Positions 45,990 through 56,677 of a stretch of DNA of 64,000 nucleotides are shown piece after piece. The notes under the pieces were generated by a model. It was given only the letters and a program-made list of their open reading frames with translations. It had not been told where the DNA came from and did no database searches. Numbering within the stretch: position 1 is the stretch's first letter; each line of letters starts with the position of its first letter. The position numbers and the translations under genes are program-made. The stretch comes from Lentinus brumalis. Lineage: Eukaryota; Basidiomycota; Agaricomycetes; Polyporales; Polyporaceae. The stretch covers positions 496,001-560,000 of the forward strand of contig MARA01000012.1 in assembly GCA_001792895.1 (NCBI GenBank). Direction: 5' to 3'.

Positions 45990-48746
45990 TCAAGCACGCG
46001 CACCATAGCTGAAGCTTCCTCCACCAGCCGCACCCGGTCCACCACCTCGGCCACCCCGGTAGCCGAAGTGCGGCCCGCCGCCAGGAGGGTACTGGGGAGC
46101 CTTCCCCTTGCCCTTCTGAACGCGGTTGCCACCGCCTCGCGGGTCGTTGTTGTAACTGCGCGGTCGGTACACCATCTCACTTCCCATGCGCGGGGGAGCG
46201 ACGTTTTGCTGCTCAGGGGGCGGTATCGGTCCCTGCCACCCAGGAAGGGTCGGGAACCTGCACGAGGAGGTGGGGTGAGCGTTGCTGGAGCATATGCCGC
46301 ACCTGTATGTACGCGGGACCGGGGGCGCGTTGTAGCCGTCCTCGAACTCAATCTCCAGGATGTCGTGTCTGAGCCGCCTCCACGCGTCATCATCAACCGC
46401 CGGGGAGTGGATAGACGTTCTCGCGATGATCGCTCCGTTAGCGAGAGTGGAGACCTCAACCTCCAGGGAGTCGACGACGTATTCCACCGCGACGTCGCCA
46501 GGGATGCCCGCAAAGACCGGGTTCGAGTCGACGTGCTGGGCGATGATGTCGCGCACAGCAGGCCCGTTGAAGACCATGCCTATCATCCTCTCGATCTGTT
46601 GGCCGATGTTAGAGACGAACCCACCGAAGACCGTTACGAGGTCCGGCTCAATCGTGAGCGGGAAGATGAAGAACGTCACAGCAGGTGCCGAGAAGACACG
46701 TCTGTCCACCAGATCCATTGCGCGCAGGATCGAGAGTCCGCGCACGAACCAGACAATCGGGAAGGGGAAGGCAGGGTTCGGGACAGGAGACGGGCGCGGG
46801 GGAACGATCCAGAAGTGCGTCTCGTTGGTAAGAGAGGCGATAAGGTTGTACGCGCGCTCTTGGAGGTCTCTCACGACTTCCTCCGGCGGGATGCCGTCCA
46901 CCAAGGGGAATCTGAGGGCGACGTCGCCCGGCTCAGCGCGGAGCCGGCGGACGAAATCCATATCAGACCCGTAGAACAGACTGTCAGCGTCGTCAAAGTG
47001 GACTGGAGGGAGGCCGACGCGCGGCGTCGGCATGAGTGGCTGGTACATGTGTCGAGTGTTCGCCGCATGTCTTGATCCTCCACCCGTCGCGTTCGTGTTC
47101 GTGTTCACGTTCGCGTTCGCGTTCACGTTCGCGTTCGCGTTCGCGTTCGCGTCCGGTGCCGGGGTTGAGTGCGACGGTGACCGAGACCATATCGAGGCCG
47201 CCTGCGGTTCAGCTGCACGGCATTCTGCCAGGATCCGCTCCCACCCACCGTCGCGAGGACGCGGCGCTTCCAGTGTCATACGCGAAGGAGGGTTCTCAGT
47301 CTCGCGTCGCGTGTCTGCACTATTCTCGCGCACAGATCTCCCAGTCCTCGGTGCATCGTCGCTTCGCGGGAGACGGCGGCCGCCTGTCTGAGCCATGCCT
47401 TGTTGCCTGTTGATGTTGCTAATGTTCGCCAACCTCGGGTGCGGCGTTGCTTGGTGCCCCTGCTGGCGGTCGCGCGGGGCTCCTTGGACGTCACGGATGG
47501 TGTATGGTCCAGCAAGAGGCGGGGGAGGGGGTGCGCGGTGGGGAAGGGGTGCCAGCGGTCGGGCGAGCGCGTCCTGCAGCTGGGCCGGGGTCTGAATGTC
47601 GTACTGGAAGGTGAAGACGTCGCTTACGTCCTGAGGCCTGAGCGGGATGTCGAGCGAGGGAGCAGAAGACGGCCCAGGCACACCCATCGGGCCATTGATC
47701 TCCGCGAATGCTTGCACAGCATGGTGGGGGTGATCCACGTCCATGGGTCCTGCGCCCGCTACTCCGCTCAAGTCGGGGATCTGTAGCGCCTGGCTCGTCT
47801 GCGCGACCTCTGACGCAGTGTCAAGGTAGCCAACGTCGTCCATCCTTGGGGACAGAGGGTTGCGTTGCGCAGGACGCGGTGTTTCATCATGAGGGCGCTG
47901 GGTCGGGGTAGCCGATGGCCTGGAGATCGTGGGTCTGTACATTGTGACTAGTGGCGGGGCAGTGTGGGGTACCGCCGGCAGGGGGTTATGCGTGAAGCGG
48001 AAGACATCCAAGCGCGGCCTGGTATCAGACGTGCCCACGCCCTCACTGCGTCGTTCAGGACCATTCTCGTTAGTGCGGCGGCGACTGTTCCGCGTTCCAG
48101 TCGCGCCCAGCTCCCGCCGTCTCTTCCTTGTCGGGACAACGTTCCATCCCGGTGACAGGCTCTGCTGGGGATCTGAGACGTTCTCAGGAGGAGGAGGATG
48201 TTGCCGCCCGGGGTCTGCAGGGAGAGGGCGAGGAAGCATGCCGTGAGCAGCAGTCGGCGATGGGGCGTGCAGTGACTGGGAGAGCGAGCGCGAAGTCGCA
48301 TCCGCCCAAGTGACATACGGCTGGGCCAGGGGCGGTCCCGTCTCCTGCGTCGCAACGAACGACGACGGCGCCGAGCTCGATGGGAGGGACTCCGTCTAAA
48401 GGCCACAATATCAGCACGCATCAGAGGATACCCAGCGAGGTCCACATACGCCTTGCGCATCACTGCCCTGAGTCATCCTTGCAGCGTTTCCGCTTGCCAT
48501 CTCCGCCATACGCGAGGACTCCGGCACAGAGCTCGAGGGGCCGGCCGTCTGCGTCTGCGAGAGGCTTGACAGGAGAGTGAGGGAGTCCGCTGGGTGCGCC
48601 TGGGTAGACGGTATGTTGTCAGGGCCGTACGACGCAACCGGGATCTCACCCATCTCCAGGATTGAGGCGTGCGTCGCAGGTGCCCCGCCACGTTGGGGGC
48701 ACGGGGTACTATCCCGCGACCCAGACGAGTCGCTTCCTATAGCCAT
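45990..48746 (-). CDS. LINE ORF1: gag-like nucleic-acid-binding protein with a probable intron
   Basis: Presumed RNA-binding protein that coats the element RNA. The start chosen is ATG at 48746 (MAIGSDSSGSRDST). The upstream part of the same open frame (to 48980) reads as a CT-rich leader. Two in-frame stops (TGA at 48411-48413, TAG at 48396-48398) lie inside a 54-nt intron-like segment. Removing it joins one frame of about 900 residues. Features: disordered Pro/Ser/Arg-rich N-terminal half, an Asn-Ala/Asn-Val dipeptide repeat, a folded-looking segment (about 46950-46300), one CCHC knuckle (C-x2-C-x4-H-x4-C) near residue 797, and a Gly/Arg-rich tail (RGGRGGGPG). Without splicing, translation could begin at ATG 48239 (749 residues). 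Confidence 0.82.
46260..46301 (-). other. CCHC zinc knuckle of ORF1
   Basis: CGICSSNAHPTSSC fits C-x2-C-x4-H-x4-C, the nucleic-acid-binding knuckle of gag-like proteins. It lies about 100 residues from the C-terminus, before a Gly/Arg-rich tail. Confidence 0.88.
47091..47152 (-). repeat. Hexanucleotide repeat in ORF1
   Basis: About ten tandem copies of GTTCGC with variants GTTCAC and GTTCGT (plus strand). On the coding strand they give Asn-Ala, Asn-Val and Asn-Thr pairs. The 6-bp period keeps the frame whatever the copy number. Confidence 0.9.
48396..48449 (-). other. Probable 54-nt spliceosomal intron inside LINE ORF1
   Basis: On the coding strand it starts GTATGT, has TGCTGAT as branch site and ends CCTTTAG, with the branch A about 15 nt before the end. 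It begins and ends on codon boundaries, has a length divisible by three, and contains the only two stops of the ORF1 frame. The joined residues would read SDAQG followed by TESLPSSSS. The alternative is two nonsense mutations (CGA to TGA, CAG to TAG). Confidence 0.65.
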
Positions 48747-49552
48747 ATACCGTGACGGGAGGCCAGGAGAGGTGCTCAGTAGGGAGGCAGGGGAGAGTAC
48801 GAGCGGGAAAGAGGCAAGGAGAAGGATCAGAGGGAGAGAAAGGAGGTGATGGAGCATGCAGAGAGACGGAGTTCGCAGCTGCGCGTTACCAGGCAAGAGG
48901 TGGGGGGCGGGTTCTCCAACTTCGCGTCTATATGGGCTGGACACGCCACGTACCATCTCGGGAGTTGCCCGTCCCTTCATTCGGGGTCCTGCTTTCGTCG
49001 TTCGTCGCGGGGTCTTCTCAGGACGTCAGTATCGTTTGAGAAGACCAGAACGCTGCGGCAGCCTGGGTGCAGAAGGCCACACCCTCCCGGCCGTCCGCGC
49101 CGCCATTGGGCAGCCTCTAGGAAGCATGGTTAAGCGGCGGGCGTATGTGCCGCATTAGTCCGTGTCGTTTCGCACGCCACAATCCGCGTCTATATTGGGC
49201 GAGAGTCGCCGTTTGCATGGTGCGTCTCTTACCCTCTCCTCCGGTTTCCCTACCACTGATTCCACTTATTCTGATCCAGGTTTCGCCCTCGACCTTTCCC
49301 TTTCCTCAAGGGGGGCTCTTTAGGTATGCGGATGGGGAGTGTCGCTCACACAAGCCCAGTGTTTGGGCAGGCACACTCATGATAGCCGAGGAGGGTTTTT
49401 TTAAGGTTCGTGCTTTAGTGAACTCTCTTTCTGCGCGCCCCGCGTCTTCTCTCATTAGCAGTCCCATTTCCATTTACAGATCCTCTCAGCGTTCACCGTC
49501 AGCGCCGGCCACCTGCCACCGCCAGCCTCGTGCTTGCTCGGAGATCTCCATT
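48747..49552 (-). other. LINE 5' region between ORF0 and ORF1
   Basis: On the element strand this holds the CT-rich leader just before ORF1 (48747-48980) and about 570 bp without a credible ORF. The CT-rich stretch resembles fungal transcription start regions, so an internal promoter is possible. Confidence 0.4.
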
Positions 49553-50167
49553 TCATCCTCCTGTGACAAAGACCACTTCGCGGGCGCGGTCACTGCAGTC
49601 CAGCCCCTCGCATCTTCCCGCGCCACACGCACGTGCTCGGGCCGATACCGCCACAACCACACCCGTCTCGAACGGATCGCACCATCTCCCTGGCCCATCC
49701 CCGTGATATGCACCCTCCAGGGCGGCAACTTCTCGCTCCGGTGCCGGCTCCGGTGTCCAGGTGACCGTTATACCCGGTGTGTATCGCAGGGTGACCGTGA
49801 TTTGTTTGACAGGATTTATGGGGCATTCGTTCGCGATCTCGTATGTTATCGACACATCTCCCCTCCCTACGACCGCTACAATGGTCCCTACGACGTGCGG
49901 GTCGTAGGTGTCATAACGCGGAAAGACTATTTCCGGTGCGGTGTAAGCCCTTCTTGATAGCGCAAGGATTCTGACTCTTCTTCCCACCTGTAGAGGTTCC
50001 TTTGGCCGGATGGGGATGTCGTAGCTATGCGTTGCGTCGACAATTGCGTATGGGTTCCCGCTAGGGTGTCGACACTTCTTCCACCGTGCGTACAGTGTGA
50101 TGGTCTCTGCCGCTCGGAGCTCATTGCGCTGCTCCAGGAAGGCGTCCCCGTCCAGCATCTGTGCCAT
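49553..50167 (-). CDS. LINE extra 5' ORF (ORF0), unknown function
   Basis: The frame is open from about 50318 to 49553. The first ATG is at 50167 (MAQMLDGDAFLEQ), giving 204 codons. Composition is protein-like and ordered: a helical start, then β-like segments (VGRRVRILALSRRAY, VVGTIVAVVGRGDVSITY, QITVTLRYTPGITVTW). The end (about 49740-49553) looks less convincing and may be shifted in frame. It has the same orientation as ORF1 and ORF2. Tad1 elements usually have two ORFs, so this is unusual. No known domain was recognised. It could be a captured host gene piece. Confidence 0.5.
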   Translation of the reverse strand: MAQMLDGDAFLEQRNELRAAETITLYARWKKCRHPSGNPYAIVDATHSYDIPIRPKEPLQVGRRVRILALSRRAYTAPEIVFPRYDTYDPHVVGTIVAVVGRGDVSITYEIANECPINPVKQITVTLRYTPGITVTWTPEPAPEREVAALEGAYHGDGPGRWCDPFETGVVVAVSARARACGAGRCEGLDCSDRAREVVFVTGG

Positions 50168-51038
50168 TTCACGATCGTTAGCACCCTCCTTTGTAACGCT
50201 TCGCCCAACAATACCATTTGAGTCGATATCATTTTCGTGTGCGGCCAAACTTGCTCTAGGAGACGAGCAGGGAAGGAGCGTGGTCGACGCGAGTGGGTTT
50301 TGAAGGAGAGTAGCGTCTCAGAGGCGTAGAGCTGTTTATGGTGTGTTTCTGGGGTGGGAGTGGGGTTGGGAGGATGGGTTCACCTCAGTCCCTCCTGTCC
50401 CTATAAGAGGACAGTACTTTAGGGTAGGATTCGGCAGTTTGCGAAAGATCTTCTTCTCTCCTCTCATATGACGTTTCAGACCGGTCGAGGCTGGCCGAGT
50501 CCCTTTCTATCACTCTCCTGATGTCGCGCCATTTCTCAGAGCTACACGACCGAACTCCACGCCCAGTCATACGCAGCACCCTCCGCAGGCAACCCGCCGG
50601 CGAGACGCACGGACGGGGGTCCCCTGTCAGTCTACCAGGGTATCCAGGTAGTATCCATTCATGGGGGGATAGGAGGGAACGTACAGCCCTCCAGAGAGGG
50701 GGAGGATATCATCCAATACGCTCGAGAGCGCTAGCATGCCCGAAAGCAGCAAGGCGCCCGAAGGCAGCAGTACAACGAGGCCCGAGGGCTTCTGAGCGCC
50801 CGAAGACGTGTTCAAATGCAGGAGGCGCCCGGTCTTCCCAGTCGCGCACACAGCACACATCCGCACTACGCAGCAGGGACGGTCTCTTTCATCCACTCAC
50901 ACACATACAGTCTTCCTCAGAGGGAGGACGGGTCTATAGGAGCATTATTCATGGTATTACAGCCACACGGTCGTCAGCGCCCTATGCAGGCGACCGTGGG
51001 AAAGGACCAGGTGGTGGTGGTTCAGGTAAGAGGAGGGC
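50168..51038 (-). other. LINE 5' terminal region
   Basis: 5' UTR of the element. The 5' end is set by the right target duplication at 51039. It shows no repeated monomers and no credible ORF other than the upstream extension of ORF0. Confidence 0.5.
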
Positions 51039-51053
51039 TCGATCCTCGACGCC
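51039..51053. repeat. LINE target-site duplication, right copy
   Basis: TCGATCCTCGACGCC, identical to the unoccupied site in other units. Unit 4 resumes here. Confidence 0.9.
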
Positions 51054-51352
51054 TTCGTTGCGGCGATTGGCCCACCCCAAGTACAGTCCAGCGGTGACGC
51101 AACCCCAGTGACGTCAGGGGATCTCATCCTCCTTCTCTGCGCCTCTGAACGTCGAACGTCGAACGAGCGACACGCCGCGGTCTGACGCGACCCGCCAGAA
51201 CACGTTCCTCACTCAAGACTCCAGAGTCGCGTCGCGGGGTCAACGTGTCCACCCCCGCGTGACCACACCTCTTCCCATCTGCGAGCATCGTTGCCGACGA
51301 TGAGGTCGCGATAGGGCGCGAGGAGAGACGCGACGCGGGACCTCGTTCAAGC

Positions 51353-54300
51353 ATGCGATGAGCAAGTTCTGCAGGTGTTGGCGGCCGCCAGATCTCTGCA
51401 TCCCTCTCTCTCTGCGCCTGCTGGTCCTCGCTCTCGTCTCTGCCCGCCGTCTCTCCTAGAGGCGTCTCCTCTGCCCTCTTGCATCTCGCACTGCGCAGCG
51501 TCCGTCCTGCGTTCTCGCTCTCGCACGCCCGCGCCGTCGCCCTTGTCGCAACTCCTGTCCGTCCACTGCGCTACACTGCAGTACGCCGCCGCAAGTCTTC
51601 GCTTGGGTCTCCCTATCGCCCGTCCATGCCATAAGTACTGGACCAACAGATGCATATACGAGGTCTGTATGTACAATCCATGAGTGCACCGACTGCTCAC
51701 TGATTTGCTTCCTACACAGTCTCGACGCGTCTGCTATAGCGCGTCTTGTCCCACTGCTTGAACGACCGCGCGCCGCGCTTCGGTACGCGATTGCCCGTCC
51801 AGCTCGCATACTCACACCGCCCTCCCCGGCATATTCCCCTGAATCGCGTAGTCCGTGCTCTAGCTGAACGCACAAACGAATCAAACGTCTTGCAACCGAC
51901 CGTCCACCATACAGGGGTGTCTATCGTGTACTATCCATACAGCAGCCACATGCTGACTGCTCCGTCCACACAGTATGTATGCACAACTACTCCAAATACA
52001 TCCAGCATAGTCAACACACCGCATCGGCCGCGTCCTGGCGCCCCGAGTCCCGGTGCACAGCCGAAAGGCAGGTCTACGTACCAGTCACCGGCCTCCACCT
52101 GCCCGGCTCCCCTGCATACGACCCATCCGACGCCTCCATCACACGCCAGCTGAAGGAATCGCCGCCGCCAGTTTCTGTCAAGAGGAACGGGGACGGGCAC
52201 GGTGAGCTCATACGTTCGCGGTCCGCAGAGGACGTCGCACTGACCTGGGGATGGTGCGTAGACGTCCAGTCCGTACAGACACGGTTGACGGCGCGGCCGA
52301 CGACGACGAGGTTGCAGCGGACGACGTGGCAGTCGACAGTGGCAGCGCGGACGGTCGAGAACACCGAGGCGGTGGGATGCAGAGTGGGCAGAGAGCAGGT
52401 GAGGAGGTGAGGAGGTGAGGAGGTGAGGAGGTGGGAGGAGGAGAGGAGGGGAATGGAGAACGACCCCGCGTCCGCGCTGGTACTAATACCCGCCTGGCGC
52501 AGGACAAACACACCACGCGCGGTGCCTGCGCACAGGCCACCGCTCTCCCTGTTCGGTCCTGCGCAGGCACGCACCCGTTCGGGGCACATTCGCACTTCTC
52601 CGTGTCGGGTCTTGACGCTGTCTCCGTCACGGTGCCCAGTTCGGACTCGCGATGCGTGAGTACTTCCTTCTCATGCCAAGCGTCGTCCCAGATGCTGATC
52701 ACGGCGCGCTGCGATCTGTATGCGCTTAGTATTTACACTTTCATTGTCGTAGTATGCAGTCCAACACACTTGTCCACATACCTGACCATGTGCTTTGCGG
52801 GACTCGGACAGCCAACGGCCGCCCTCGGAACGTAAGTATGCTCGAGGTACGTGGAGTGCGCACACCCAAGTTCCAACCCTCTGGCTCAAACCAAGCTCGA
52901 TCTCGCCGGACCCGAACGACGGCTTGAATCGCGCTCAGCGTGCGTTCTCGGAGACTCGGGTTTCCAGGTGCAAACACCAGATGGACGGCCTCGTCGGCGG
53001 TCCGAACGTCACGACGACGGCGGCGGGACTCGGAAGAACGAGAACCCCAGGTATGTCTGTTCTATCTCTTCGGCAGTTCTGCGTTCGCGGCGTGACACTC
53101 ACGCTCACGGAGTTCTTTCAGGATGCATGGTCGGGTTCGTTGGCTTGGCCCAGTCATAGATGGGCTGCCCGCGGTGCGTCTGGACAGGGACGGGATGGAC
53201 ATGAAGACGACTCGGGCCTCTCATGTTTGCTCGAGCCTCGCGGTAGAATGCACGCCCGTACCGAACACCACGACGCCGCCGCCGGCTGCTGGGACTCGGG
53301 ACCACGCATCGAACGCTGCACCGTGCACGCGCCCCTCGCTCGTTGTTCGCTCGTTCATCCATCCGTGACGCACGGTCCGGGCTTGAGGCTCGGTGTAATC
53401 CCGACTGCGCCGTGAGTGCACGCTCATATCCTGCGTCCGCTACCTTCTGACCCGTGCGCCGCTAGGCTGCAAGACTGCAGTATGTTGCAGTTGCAGCGTA
53501 GTCGTAGAACGAGCGACTCCGAGAGGAGGCAGTCTGCGGGCGGATGGACGTCCAGGATCAAGACTCCATATCACAGAGCCCCGGACACCGGATGCACGGA
53601 CGGCGGTCACCGGTTCACAGGCAATCGAGAGCGAATGCGCTCGTGGGTGGAAGCGAAGTGACGTCCAGCCTCGTCGCTCGCGCTGACAGCGGCAGCAAGT
53701 CGCCAAGTTTCTCCAGGTACGTCAACGGCGTTTTGGCTCGTATGTACGGCACGGGTGCTGACAACTTGCCTCCGCCGGGAACAGATCCAGATTCCATACG
53801 CACCGACTCGCAGAATTGCAGGCACGGCCGAGTCTCTGCAGCGATGTCTAGAGTGGCTCGAGGCTGCGGAGGAGAGACTTGAAGCACCCGCGGCGGCGGA
53901 GCACGCACAAGTCGCGACATTGATGCATCCAGAGCAGAGACTCGGGCCGGCTGCAGGCAGCGAACATGTCGTTCGCTGGTCGAGGTATCGGGAGGCCGGC
54001 AGAGATACTCAAGTTTGGACTCTGGTCTCGACGGTACGTCTCCGCCGCATTCGTTCATGTCGCTCGCCTTCTGATGCATCGCATTGCATGCTTAGTGCGA
54101 CGAAGTAGACAGGACACCGAGGGCACACAGGCGGAGGTCTACGCACGCACAAGGTTGCCTATTTGCGTACTTCTCCGTAGCGACGTCTGAAGGTCCGACA
54201 GCACCTGGGCCGTTTATATGGACGTCACGACGAGCAGGTGATGGCGACTCTGTGGATCCCAGCGTCGCTGCATCCGGACAGTAAGTCCTTCGCACGCTCG

Positions 54301-55832
54301 CGCATGTCTTGACCGTTCGATCTCGTGCAGTTTACCGTTAGGCGACGACCGGATGGTTGATTGAGCCTTCGAGAAATGGCAAGACACGCTGCAGACGAGG
54401 ATGCGACTGCGTCACCTGGAGTCCGAGTCTCGAAATCGAGATCGCATGCCCGAGGCACTGCCCTCCAGTGACCGTATTGCTGCTCTGATTGCAGGGCGAG
54501 ACATCGACAACAATGCCGGATCCGAGGAGCGAAGTCCGGCTCGTGTGCCGAAGCTCGGTCATCGATGCTGCTGTGGCATGTCTCGAAAGGTATGTACTCT
54601 CGCTCTGGCGTGGGTTGCTGCAATCTCTGACATTGGTGAAGCAGTACTTACTACAGGTCTAGTTCTGTATCTCCGGGATACAAGACGGCCGAGGATGCGC
54701 TACGGCGAATGTCCTCGTTGCCGTTGCATGCAGTGGGAAGACAGCTGTGTAGTCGGCAACGTTCTGGTCCCGTAGTAGGCAGCAAGATGCGCTCGGAAGC
54801 TCCGACTCGAGGGACGTCTCGCCTGTCTCAGCGGTGTCTTGTTCCTTGGCGCGGTTCGTACACACCCGGCACAACCTACAAGACGCTTCTCGCGATGCAA
54901 GCACACCGGCTTCACGACGCAGGCGGTGCACATCTTCGCCGAGACGACGTCTGCCAGCTCGCTCGCCTCCTTCGTACAGCAAGGGTCAGGTACAGTACAA
55001 GAGCGGCTGGCGGCGCATGATGTCAACTTCGCGGGACCCAGGTCTGCTGCGTGCGGATGGGTGAGTCCTCCGCGCAGTCGCGCAAGTCTCCGCCGTACTC
55101 ACTCGTGCGTTTGCGCCTCAGGAGACGAGTGGCGGGTGCGTACACTGCGTTGAGGCCTGAGGGTATCGCACGACACGCTGAGGTCCCTGCGTCTTACCGT
55201 CTCGCGATCGAAACTGATTGCTGGGACCGAGGCAACGCCCAGTGGCACCGCGCTGTTGCTCGGAATGCAGGGCGAGGCATCGAGAAATGCCGGATCCGAG
55301 GAGAGAAGCCCGGCTCGTGCACCGCAGGGAAGCGTCCCTCGTTCATCGGTGCTGCTACGGTCAAGACGGCGTGTGTTGTTGAACGGTACGCACTCTTGCT
55401 CTGGTGTGGGTTGGTGCAAGCTGTGATCTCATTGGTAAAGCGCTACATACTCACTACAGATCGAGTTTTGTATCTTCGAAGTACAAGATCGCCGAGGGCT
55501 CGGACGCACTACGACAAATGTCCTCGCGCACTTGAGTCACCGTCGCATGCAGTGGGAAGACATCTCTTTAGGGATGCGAGGGTAGGAAGCGAGATGTGCT
55601 TCGGAAGCTTCGAATCAAGGGCCTGAGCGGTGTTTTGCGTCCTTGGCCATTCGTACACTCCCGGGACAAGACGCTTCTCGCGATCGCCTGCCACCAGCTC
55701 CCAGACGTCTGCGTCACGGTGACATCTCCACGGCACGTATGGACGGTTATCTGGCATGGTATGTGGCACTTGGGTGAGCGTGCGCGCATCCTGGCTGCGC
55801 TAGGAGACTCCATTCTGACGAGAGCGTCGTAG
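51353..55832 (+). CDS. Locus B, unit 4: copy with the longest open 3' part
   Basis: Collinear with the other copies. The last exon is the most complete of the array: from VLRKLRIKGLSGVLRPWPFV it reads through KTLLAIACHQLPDV to LGERARILAALGDSILTRAS, ending at 55830-55832. Units 1-3 end earlier and lack several residues in the middle. The exon at about 53784-54033 is open as QIPYAPTRRIAGTAESLQR followed by an acidic helical stretch. The fourth intron has four tandem copies of its donor (see 52399). Function unknown. If any copy is active, this is a good candidate. Confidence 0.45.
52399..52438 (+). repeat. Tandemly repeated splice donor GTGAGGAG
   Basis: GTGAGGAG is repeated at 52399, 52407, 52415 and 52423, with a variant GTGGGAGG at 52431. 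Each copy preceded by AG is a usable donor. Unit 3 has two copies and unit 1 one copy followed by GAG repeats. Confidence 0.8.
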
Positions 55833-56354
55833 CTTGTGCTGTAAACCGTAGGCAGAAGCAATATATGTTGATACACACGCATGGACTGCGTTGACTGCGT
55901 CCTCTCTTCCGGGTGCGGCTCGTAGAGACGTCCCGATCTCCGCCATTGTATAGGAGAGCCGGATAGCAAGAGTTCGATGGTCAAGCGGCGTCCATGGTCC
56001 GGGAGAATGGTGCGTGTGTCCAGTCGAGTTCGCAGCATGAACGTCTGGACAAGTCGATCGCTGACCGTGACAATGTCTAGATACGCAGCCGCGGCGGCTT
56101 CAACATGCAGATACTAAGGTTGTGAGATGTGACACCAGATGCTGGCTCACGCGTAACAAGTACTTGTAGCGGTCGTGTGAGACGCACGGTAGAAGCGGGG
56201 CCTTCGCGGCAGGGCCGGTTCGGAAGGGCGGGCAAAGGTGGATCTCAATGACGGGCTTTCAAGTTGCTTCGCAAGCTCGATACGGGTTCGTGTCCCCCGC
56301 CGCGTTCTTGGGCTGTGTCTGATTGGCCAGTAGCGAAGGTATCTACTAGACAAC

Positions 56355-56677
56355 ATGTCCCCTTTCATCTCCGTCCGGGATATTGACTTATCGCGGTGTA
56401 GCTCGAGTCTCGACGTCCGCGTAAAACTGATCGTCAATGGCTAGACTCAAGGCAAGTCTCAGAAGCGAACTCCGCCTCGGCCGTCGAATTCCCGGTTGCC
56501 GTCGACCGTTGCAATTGGCGTGAATGAGGAGCTGAGAGTGCCGCAATGGTAGTTCCTCATAGCTGGGTCTGTCTGCTCCGGACTCTGACCAAGCGTGAAA
56601 GATACAGAATAGCTGCAGCGAGCCGATGGCGCGCTCTTCGACCTTGGCAGGCTCGCTCACAAGCGGTGTGCGAATGA
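56355..56677 (+). CDS. Locus D, unit 4
   Basis: The first short ORF (MSPFISVRDIDLSR) is kept. The intron donor has lost a T (GTAGTT instead of GTATGT), so splicing would fail or shift. The downstream end is the same as in unit 2, with TGA at 56675-56677. Confidence 0.28.

Larger units (their letters stand above)
40251..51038 (-). mobile_element. Tad1-like LINE retrotransposon, 10.8 kb
   Basis: Non-LTR retrotransposon on the minus strand. Its 3' end is a poly-A tail (14 T on the plus strand, 40251-40264) and it is flanked by a 15-bp target duplication. Order 5' to 3' on its own strand: long 5' UTR with an extra ORF, gag-like ORF1 with CCHC knuckle, and ORF2 with apurinic-type endonuclease, reverse transcriptase, RNase H and a C-terminal Zn motif. 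APE plus RNase H in one ORF is typical of the fungal Tad1 group. It is absent from the same site in the other four units, so it inserted after the array formed. At 10.8 kb it is long for the group. Confidence 0.93.

Noticed and set aside
46068..47075. Plus-strand ORF of 335 codons inside the LINE
   Set aside because: Antisense shadow of ORF1; highly charged low-complexity sequence without a domain.
48411..48449. Programmed stop readthrough in ORF1
   Set aside because: Two different stops 12 nt apart inside a segment with full intron signals are better explained by splicing or by mutation. No readthrough context was recognised.
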